From Amoebophrya sp. AT5.2 (lineage: Eukaryota > Sar > Dinophyceae > Syndiniales > Amoebophryaceae), in contig RXOD01006094.1 in NCBI GenBank assembly GCA_005223375.1, positions 1-11,283 of the forward strand: DNA of 11,283 bases. Reading direction: 5' to 3'. Position numbers and translations under genes: made by a program. The number at the start of each line of letters is the position of its first letter. The stretch's first letter is position 1. The notes under the pieces are model-generated. The model was not told the origin of the DNA and searched no databases. It saw only the letters and a list, made by a program, of their open reading frames with translations. Below are positions 1 through 8,100 of the stretch, one piece after another.

Positions 1-1646
1 CCGGCCGCAGCGGGGGCTCGCTCCCCCGCACCTTCCTCCTCCTCCTGCATCGGGATGCCGTCGTTCCGAAAATACGCTTTTCGATCCAGCGCGAGGTTCG
101 CGGTTTCGTAGAGCTCGGTGGCCAGCTTCGGCCAGTCCTGGAACCACTTGTCCGTCAACCACAGGTCGCGCCCGGCGTGCCGCATAAAGTCGGACATCAC
201 CTGCTGCCCGTGATCGGTCAGCATTTCGGGGTCGAACTTTTCGCCGCCTCCCGTCATCCCAAGCGAGCCGGCTTTGCCGGTTATTTCGTCCACCGCCAGC
301 GTCTTCGCCCAGATCAGCGTGTCGCTCAGCGCCCTCCCGAGCAGGGTCACTTGCTTCTCGGGCGGGAGCCGGTTGGAGTTGCCCCACGGCGGGCCCCCTG
401 TTCCTGCCGCCCCGAGAGAACCCCCTCCGCCTGCTCCCGCTCCGCCGCTCTTCGCCATCATCTTTTCGGCCTCCAATCGGTCGGCCTGGGTGATGCACTC
501 CAGGTCATCTCGGTTCGTGCAGTCCGATAGGACGTCGTCGTTGTACTGCTCCAGCCCGTCGAGCTTCTGCCCGCGGTCAAGACTGAAAAAGCTGTCCTTG
601 AAGCTTAGTTTCCAGGGGTGGACCGCCCACCGGTCCGAGAGCAGCACCCGCGCGAACGCCCCCGGGCAGGCAGCCCGGTCCCAGTTCGTTTTCCCGCACT
701 TCGCTTGGAAGCCGCCCCAAGTTCCCGCGTGCCGCAAGTCGTACGAGGGCAGCTTCTTCGCGTTCTTCCTCGGCTCCGCAGACGCCTTCACGGAAAAGGG
801 GTACCTCTCCTTCTCATCGACGTGGACGACGTACCCCAACCCGGTGTCGCCAAAACTGCCGGGCCGGCCGTCGTAGCCCGCGCCCATGGAAAACGCCCCC
901 TGAGGAGGAGGACGTCCATACGGTGCCACCGAGTCGTCCAAAATGCTCAAGTTGTCCGAGAACTGGAATAATTGGTTGCCAAACTGCTCGGGGCGCGGCC
1001 CGATTTCTGCTGCGGGCGGCTCGAAGCAGGGAAGCTGCCCGTTCATATGCTTCTGATTGCCGGTGCTGAGAGAAGTCTGTTCGGCAGCGGAGGGAACTCC
1101 CGGAAAAAGCACCGGGCAGATCTTTTCCGTCCCCCACGTTTCCGGCAGGTCCTTCGTTTCGATCTCCCCCAGCGGCTCTTCGCCCCCCAGCTTGCAGCCG
1201 AACAGCGCCTTCCGCTGCCGGAGACTGCCCGCCTGCTCCGCGCCCCGCCGCGTTTGCAGCGCGACCGTCGCCGCCCGCATCTTGGCGAGCGGGTTAGTCA
1301 AGAGGCGGAACCCGGACCCCGGTCCGCCAGTCGGGGGCAGCTTCGCCAGAAATTTGCCGAGGCCGTACAGCCCGTCCCCGAGCCGCACGAGCTGGCGGAT
1401 CCGCAGCGCGAGCTGCGGAAACATGTTGATCGTGTCTTCGTTCCAGGTCTTATCCCCAAGCGCCCCAAAGGATACCGCAGATAAACCGGCTTTTGCTCCT
1501 TGGGCAACACTTATCGTCGGCTTCGCGAACTTCTGGGGGTCGGACGGCTTGTCAATAAACAGCCCGACGAGGCCGTTGCGGTTCGAGTAAGCGAATGGGT
1601 GCAGCTCCAGGGGGTCGAGCAGCTTCGAATTCTTGCACACGTTCAT
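1..1646 (-). CDS. Orphan protein, 5' part only (C-terminus beyond the left edge)
   Basis: This frame starts with ATG at 1646-1644 and stays open for 548 codons to the window edge, so the 3' end is missing. An in-frame TAA at 1667-1665 makes 1646 the first possible Met, unless an upstream exon is spliced on. The start context is weak (C at -3). The translation reads as real protein, rich in W, F, Y and G with a mixed hydrophobic pattern. I recognise no domain, signal peptide or membrane segment. Eight cysteines lie at about residues 4, 151, 177, 207, 317, 327, 376 and 384. The last four form two close pairs (C-x9-C and C-x7-C), which would suit disulfides or a small metal site. A Gly/Ala linker spans about 400-422 and the visible end is acidic (EEEE). 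It follows the giant gene on the same strand after 499 bases. Function is unknown. The frame is different from that of the giant gene, so this is not a simple readthrough product. Confidence 0.85.
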   Translation of the reverse strand, partial: MNVCKNSKLLDPLELHPFAYSNRNGLVGLFIDKPSDPQKFAKPTISVAQGAKAGLSAVSFGALGDKTWNEDTINMFPQLALRIRQLVRLGDGLYGLGKFLAKLPPTGGPGSGFRLLTNPLAKMRAATVALQTRRGAEQAGSLRQRKALFGCKLGGEEPLGEIETKDLPETWGTEKICPVLFPGVPSAAEQTSLSTGNQKHMNGQLPCFEPPAAEIGPRPEQFGNQLFQFSDNLSILDDSVAPYGRPPPQGAFSMGAGYDGRPGSFGDTGLGYVVHVDEKERYPFSVKASAEPRKNAKKLPSYDLRHAGTWGGFQAKCGKTNWDRAACPGAFARVLLSDRWAVHPWKLSFKDSFFSLDRGQKLDGLEQYNDDVLSDCTNRDDLECITQADRLEAEKMMAKSGGAGAGGGGSLGAAGTGGPPWGNSNRLPPEKQVTLLGRALSDTLIWAKTLAVDEITGKAGSLGMTGGGEKFDPEMLTDHGQQVMSDFMRHAGRDLWLTDKWFQDWPKLATELYETANLALDRKAYFRNDGIPMQEEEEGAGERAPAAA

Positions 1647-1671
1647 CTGGTCTGCGATGCCAGCTTACAAG

Positions 1672-1680
1672 CTGTAGAAA
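1672..1680 (-). promoter_or_regulatory. Possible splice acceptor upstream of the partial gene
   Basis: On the minus strand TTTCTACAG ends 25 bases before the ATG at 1646. A pyrimidine-rich run followed by CAG fits a eukaryotic 3' splice site, used either for a 5' UTR intron or for spliced-leader addition. A second AG lies directly before the ATG. The pyrimidine run is short and no branch point is clear, so this is only a candidate. Confidence 0.2.
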
Positions 1681-2041
1681 CTCAGCTCGTGTTTTAGGAT
1701 GTGCTTCGAAACCGCCCCACCTCCTCTACTTCCACCTAGTCACCCCAGCGCCACCCGGTGCGAGGGCTCAGAGCGTGTCTGACTCTCTTCGTCCAGACAA
1801 TAGTACCGACCACGCGGGAAGGGCGTTCGATGATTACATTTCATTGCATGTACATTTACGTTCCACGAAAAAATCCGTGCGCACCTACGACTATTTCCTG
1901 GCTGCAAAGAGCGGTTGCGGAAACGGGGACTGACGGCGGAGCTCAGGCATCTTAGTGGAGTCAGAGAGGCGAGGGCGCGTTCTTCCCGGGACAGAATAAT
2001 GGCAGACCTCACCGGAAAATTGCTCGCAGCGAGGATTATTA

Positions 2042-2051
2042 CTTTATAAAG
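2042..2051. promoter_or_regulatory. CTTTATAAAG palindrome, TATA-like
   Basis: A perfect 10-base palindrome containing TATAAA on both strands lies in the AT-richer spacer, 95 bases past the giant gene's stop and about 400 bases before the next ATG on the minus strand. It could be a TATA element for the downstream gene with a long 5' UTR, or chance in a less GC-rich stretch. No other core promoter element is visible. Confidence 0.2.
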
Positions 2052-2060
2052 GGATCGCTT

Positions 2061-2093
2061 CTACTAGTGCCTGAGGGAGATGACCGCTAGTAG
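2061..2093 (-). other. Stem-loop in the 3' flank of the giant gene
   Basis: CTACTAG at 2061-2067 and CTAGTAG at 2087-2093 are perfect 7-base inverted repeats. In RNA two more inner pairs (one G-U type and one G-C) could extend the stem to nine, leaving a loop of about 15 bases. It begins 52 bases after the TAA at 2146 on the minus strand, the expected place for a 3' UTR structure or transcript-end signal. There is no U-tract, so it is not a classical intrinsic terminator. Confidence 0.4.
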
Positions 2094-2145
2094 CCAGCCT
2101 ACTCTTACTCCTGCACCCCGGGCTGAGTTACTAAGTATGCAATTC

Positions 2146-5100
2146 TTAACCAACGGTCCAGGCTTTTTCGGAAACCTGGATCTTGCTTTCGATGTTCGCC
2201 AGCTGCAGTAAGGACGCCGCGACCGCAAACGCATCCCGATGCTTCTCGGGAATCTCCACATCCGCGAGAAGGTCCTCGGCATCCTCCACCTGGGCTGCGT
2301 CCTCTCCGGCTTCTTCTCCTCCGCCGAACCCGAAAAGTCTTCCTTTGCCGTGCTTAACCTCTGCTTCGGACTCCAGCATCCTCTTGACCTTCTCGCGCTG
2401 ACGCCGCTTTTGCTGCTGGGTTTTTCTCCTCTTCTTCGTGATCTTCTCCTTCACTTCCAAGGAGGAGGACGACGCAGCAGAGGACAGCGATGCGGAGCGC
2501 CCCGACGCTGGTTGCCCTGCTTCCCGCTCGCTTCCCGGCGTGGTTCCCTCGCTTCCCGGCGTGGTTCCCTCGCTGGAGCTCGCTTCACCTGGTGCCTCTC
2601 CTTCAGGCTTGGCGCCGCGGGTTGTACCGCTTTCGTCGGGCGACACATCTTCCTCCTCTTCAAAGGCTTCGAAGTCGTTGAAGATGTTCATCGCGCGTTC
2701 AATGTAGGGGCGCAGCACTTTCGCGAACTCGACCCTGCGGTGGTCGAACAGCTCGTACGCCTCGTTCAGTTTTGTTTCGATTTTGTTCGTCATGCTGTCG
2801 TCCCCCGTTTTCATTGTGATGCGCTGGCAGTACTTCATGTCCGCGTCCACGAGGTCCTTCTCTTTTTCGTACGCGTCCTTCAGCGACTTCTGTTGGCACG
2901 CTGGCGTGTCTCCCGCTTTCGCTGCGAAGGGGATGCAGTACTCCGGCAAAACCCCCGCCGCCAGCGAGTACAACTCCTCGATCCGGCTCTCGTCTTTCAG
3001 GATTTCCTTCTCCTGCGCGGTCGCCTCGCGCCGCTGCATCAAGTAGTGCTTCACTGCCAGCCGCGTGCTCTTCACCAGCGGCTCCGTCCAGTGCGGGATC
3101 GGCTTGTTCATCGCGACTTTCGGCAGCACCACGCCGTTCTCCAGCGCGTCGTGGTACTCCTCGCCGCGCCGGTGCACCGCCGCGAGCAGCTTGCGCGAGA
3201 ACTCGACGTCGTGCTCGCTGAACTCCGACACCACGGCCTTCTTCTCGTCCAGCCGGTTCCGTAGCAGCGGGTTGATCCGGAACGCCGCGCTGCCGGCCGC
3301 CATCGCCGTGCCGGCCGTGCCGCCCGAGAGCGGGGACTGGGCCACCATGGCCGCGACCTCGTGCTCAGCGGCGTCGAGCGCCGACGCGTGCTTCTCCGTG
3401 TTCGCGAACCACGTCGCCAACTGTTGGCGCTTCGTCTCCTGCGCGAGCAGGTCGCTCAAGTTGTAGTGCGCGGAGGAGCGGTGCTCGAGCGCGCGGTCCA
3501 CCACGGCCCGAACGAACTCGGGATCCAGATCCGGGTCGCTGCTGTGCCACACCTCCTTCACCTCGCGGATCACCTTCTCCATGTCGTTGAAGATGCCCGC
3601 GAGGTCCCGCTGCAGCGGCCCCACCGCCTTGTCCTTGGCCGCGTCGAGGATCAAGTCCTTCAGAATCTCGGCGTCCTCAGCCGAAGCCTCCATCAGCCGC
3701 AGGGGGAGCTCGGCGCTGCCGCCCTTGATCATGCATCTGGGCTCGGGCGTGAACGTCTCGCCCGACCCTGCCCCGGCTGTAGTTCCCGAGGGCTTCGCCT
3801 CGGCTGTGCCCGCAGGGGTCGCCGCCGCCTGTACGTCCTGGGCCGCCTTTTCCGCCTTGTCCGCGGCCTCCTTCTGCGTCTGCTCGGGGGTGGGGCACTG
3901 CGGGATGACCTCGTAAATCTTGGTTTCCAATTCCGTGGGCGGCGGGTCCCCGTCCTCGGCGCTGCGCCGGGCCATTAGCTGTTTGATCCGCTTCCGGGTC
4001 CCCTCCCGCTCCGACTCCGACTGCTCTTCCTCCAGTTGCAGGAAAGACGTGGACGCAGCGGCCGACGCCGACGAGGACGTGGACGCCGCTGCCGACGCGG
4101 AGGAAGCTGCGAATGCGGTGCTGGCCTTTTTCTCTTTGCCGTCTGGCCCCACCTTGTCCTGCACCAGCTGCCTCAAATAACTTGCGAAGCCCCCCTTGCT
4201 GCGTTCCAGCTGCTTCTTCTTCACGTTGGCGTGCTGCATCGTCGCGGCCGCGAAGTACTGCAGAACGGGCAGGTACAGCACCCGCAGGGTGCGCAGCGTG
4301 CTCGCGTCCGAGGTGAAGGTCCGAATGTCCCGCTCAATGTCCGTGTGCGGGCTGATCCCGAGCGAGAAGCCTTCGCCGACGACCATCTGCTCCAGGTCGT
4401 CCGACATGCCGCCCGTGGTCTTGTGCAGCCCATCCTCGGCTGCGTGGGTCACCACCTCGCCCCACGTCTTCAGAATCGCCGACGACGCCTTGAGGAGCGT
4501 AACCTTGTCCGCGATGTCCTGGGGGGCTTTGTCGTCCGTCGAAAAAGGCCATCCGTTCTCCACCATCTCGGTTTGCTGCCTCATCCGCTGGACAAGTTGC
4601 TGGCTCTCACGCTTTGCTTCATGCTGCTGCACCGTTTCGCGCAGCACGCCTTCCTTGTTTTCCTCCTTTTTGGCTTGACTCGTTTTGGTTTCCATCCCAA
4701 GCTGCAAGAACTCCGATCCGAGGACGAGCTCGGTGGTCCCGACGTCGGGCGCGCCGGCGGCACCGGCGATGGTCATACTACGATCCGGTTCCGGTTCCGG
4801 GTCCCGCCCACCGTCGCCCACCTGACCGTCACGACCGGCGCCGGTATTAAAATTTCCACGCTTCTCCGCCTCCGCGGCTGCAGCTGCACCACCAGCAGCT
4901 CCGGCTGCCGCCGCCGCCGTCTGGACGAACGAGGTTTTGCCCTCCTCCTGGTCTAAGTCGTCCTTCACTTCGGCTGCGAACGCGTCGGCCATTTGTTGGT
5001 ACAGCTGGGCGTGCCTCGCGGCGATTTCCGCGCGCATCGACCCGAGACGCATTAACATGGTTGGCGCCTCTTCTCCCTCGAGCCGAGTGGTTTTGCTGAC

Positions 5101-8100
5101 GACGTTAAGTTTTCGGAGCTGCCGGCCGATCCAGGAGTTTTTCCCTCCGTCCTCCGTGTTCCCCGTACCGACCAAGACGATACCCGGCGGCTCCTTCGTG
5201 GCGTGATGCGTCCCGACGTAGTTGTCGCGGCAGTACAAGTTTTCGATGCGCTGCTTGTGATCGGCCGTGTATTTTGTGCCCGCCGTCGTGCGGTAGTCGA
5301 GGAAGTCCTTCGCGAGAAAGACGTCGGACAACCGGGAGTAGTAGGCGTCCGCCTCGGCCAGGTTGCGGAGTCCGAGAAATTTGAAGGTCTTCAGCTCGCT
5401 CACGCCGGGGGTTCTTTTCACTGCGTCGATCGCGGCCTTCTTTTTTGTGACGGACTTGACCGGGTCGCCGGAAGTGAATAGTCTATAGGCGTCGTCGCTC
5501 TGTCCCGCGGCACTTTCGACGGCGGTGAGCAGTTCCTGGAGTCGCTTCGTGTCCGCATTGCTGGTTTCGACTAGTTTTTCCTGCAAATTTGTCATCGTCT
5601 CGAACACCCACGCGGAGACCTCCTTCCACTTCGCGTCGATCGCTTCGGCGGATTCCGTCAGCTTCGGCTCTTTCTTGTTGCCGCTCTCGTCCTTGTCCTT
5701 GTAGTTGCCGAACATCCCCGGGCGCGGCCCCACCCACTCGACGATCTGCTTCTCGGGCTCCGTCTTCTCCGGGTACTCGCCCGTCTCCGGATCCGGATCC
5801 GGCTCCTGGTAGTGGTTGAAGTAACTCTGCAGCGCGTCGAAGGTGAGGTCCGGAATGGGGGCGTTCAGGCCCATTAATTTCGCCGCCTGATGCTTCAGGT
5901 CGATCAGACCGGCTTTCGTTCGGTCGAGTAGACCCGACAAGTTCTGACCGATTCCCTTCCGACCCCAGTCCACCGACGCGTGTTCGTTCCCTGCCTTGGG
6001 CGACGCTTCGAAGCCCACTGGGTTGTGGGCCCGCCAGGCCCGCCCCAGTTCGTGCAGCCTGTCTAGCAACTGGAAGGTCTTCAGCCCCAGGTCGCGGTGT
6101 TGCTCGGGGTGGCCGCCACTCGTGAACGGTATCCTCGACTCGGTGGCCTTCATCTTCACGAACCGCGCCGGGTAGTCTCCCGCACGCTTGCTGGCGGTGT
6201 CTAGCGCGGGGGCCTCGTCCGGCCACTCCTCCTCCGCTTGCTTCACGGCTTCGTCGCTCGGTGGCTCCACGTTCTGTAATTTCTCGAAGGTGGCCTCGAT
6301 GTCCTCCTTGAGCTTCTCGCGCCACGCGACCACCTTCCCGCCCCAGTACTGCACCGTCTGCGCCCACAGCTCCGGCAGGAGCCGCTCCTTCGCCTCCTTT
6401 ACGTGTTCGTCGATCACGGTAAAGTCCGGTCTGTCCGCCGACGGCGGGCCGCTCTCCTTCTTCTTTGCCGCTTCCGCCGCCTGCGCCGCCTCCGCCGTGC
6501 CGGCCGCCTTTGCCGCTTCCGCCGCCGCCGCCGCGGCCTCCTCCTTCTTCTTCACGGCTTCGTCGTACACCCGCCGCGCCTCCTTCGTCTTGTACGCCAG
6601 GTCGTCCAGGAGCCGTTCGAACCGACGGTAGTCGAGTACGAACGCCCGCAGCCGTGTTGGGTGCAGCACGATCAGGCCCGTCGCTTCCCTCTGGTCCGGA
6701 TCCTCGAGCAGCGAGGATTCCGGGTCCCCCACGCCCTCGAGCAGGGAGATGAACTCCTCCTCCCGCAACTCCTCCTTCTCCGCGACCGTCAGCTTCTCGG
6801 ACAACGCCAGCTTCCGCTTCTGCCGCTTTTTCCTCGACACATGATTTCGCAGCTCGACGAAAGAGGAGGTGGTCACGCCGGTGTCCTGCCCGAGCGTGGC
6901 CTCCGAGTCCGGCGAGCTCGCGGCCTCCAGCGCGTCGGCGTCCTGTTCCGAATCCGCCTCCGCGGGCCGCTCCTCCGGGTAATGCAGCACGATGGCGGTC
7001 GGCGGCGACCTCTTCAGCGCCTTCGCCTGGATGATCGCCCGGTGCAGCGGGCCGATCACGTCCGCCATCAGGTCGTAGAGCAGCCGCAGCTCCCCCCGCA
7101 GCAGGGCGCAGTTCCCCCGCTTCGCCTCCCGGGCCGCCTTCATCGCCGCCGTGTCGGTCTGCATCAGGTCGGTGTAGCCCTCCTTCGGCGCCACCGCCCG
7201 GTCGATCGACTTCTTGATCTCCTTCGCGCGCGCCTCCAGCGTGGACAGCTTCACCACCTTGGACGCGAATTCCCTCTCCATGGGAATTAACGTATCCGGC
7301 CCCGGCGACGCGCGGTTTTTCCGGATGTACGTTTCGATGGCCTCGCAGTGCTCGCCCAACGCGTCCGCGACGGAGGCGGTCGGCGAGTTCATCAGCACCT
7401 GGACCTTGGAAACGACGGGCGCGCAGCAGTTGTGGAACACCGTGCGCGCGCCGGACTGGAGGTTGTTCAGAATGCGCTTGCTCCACCGCATCTTCGGCAT
7501 GCCCGCGGCGGCATACTCGTCGCCCGCGTCGTCGTCCGTCGTCTCTGAAATCTCCTGCGGCACCAGCTTGCAACGGTCCTCTCCGTGCTGCTCGGACGGG
7601 TCTTCCTCACCGGCAACCGCGTTGCGGAGGTCGAAATCCACCCCGTTGTGCCCGAGGTACCGCTGCCATTTGAGAATGCTGGCCATCGCACGCTCGACGC
7701 CGGGGGGGATGTGCGTGATCTTCTTCACCTCCTCGGGAGCCTCCTGCCCCTCGAGCTTCTTCCCGTTGGCCTTTTCGCTCTTTTCGCGATTCGCGGCCAC
7801 TTTCGCGACACTTTTCGTTTCCCCCTTGGTGCCCTCCGTTCCTGGTGCGGCGTCCGATTTGGCCGCGGCCTCTGTTTTTGGCGTTTCGCCCCTGGAGAAA
7901 AGGCCGCCTACCGCCTCCTGGAGATCGAGGACCACCTTTCCCTCCGCGAGTCCTTCCTGCTCCTGCAGCTGCAGGAACGAGGAAGAACTGCTGCTCGACG
8001 CGGTACTTGCCCTCGCTTCCCGCAGCCGCTGCCGCGCGTCTTGCGCGTCGTTGCGCGATGTGAACTCCGCGTTCAGTCTTCCGCATTGGTCCTGCATCGG

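Larger units (their letters stand above)
1647..2145. other. Intergenic spacer between two head-to-tail minus-strand genes
   Basis: This 499-base stretch separates the stop of the giant gene from the first ATG of the next gene. It is clearly less GC-rich than its flanks: about 45 % at 1801-1860 and 48 % at 2041-2100 by hand count, against about 68 % in a coding sample at 9661-9720. Short frames on both strands (for example 2012-1740 minus) have arginine- and serine-rich, unconvincing translations. It holds a hairpin at 2061-2093, a CTTTATAAAG palindrome at 2042-2051, and a weaker 6-base inverted repeat (TGTCTG at 1776-1781, CAGACA at 1794-1799). I see no tRNA, no AATAAA signal on the minus strand and no long polypyrimidine tract. 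A TTTCTACAG string on the minus strand at about 1680-1672 could be a cis- or trans-splice acceptor for the downstream gene. Confidence 0.75.

Noticed and set aside
274..1590. Plus-strand frames over the left part (274-876, 972-1484, 1057-1590)
   Set aside because: They overlap the open minus-strand frame, which has much more natural composition. These are Pro/Arg/Ser-rich shadows.
1647..1800. Trypanosomatid-type origin (intronless, same-strand, GC-rich genes)
   Set aside because: The long polypyrimidine tract followed by AG that normally precedes trypanosomatid coding regions is absent before the ATG at 1646.
1740..2012. 90-codon minus-strand frame in the spacer
   Set aside because: It needs a GTG start, has an unstructured Arg/Ser-rich translation and lies in the lower-GC intergenic stretch. 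No supporting feature is present.
5134..5169. Second P-loop-like stretch, residues 2023-2034 (G-T-G-N ... G-G-K-N-S)
   Set aside because: The preceding hydrophobic strand looks right, but the spacing is wrong and Lys is followed by Asn, so it is not a Walker A motif.
5483..7573. 696-codon minus-strand frame shifted relative to the giant gene
   Set aside because: The translation is a monotone of Gly, Arg and Ala, as expected from a shifted frame over GC-rich codons, while the giant frame gives balanced protein over the same bases.
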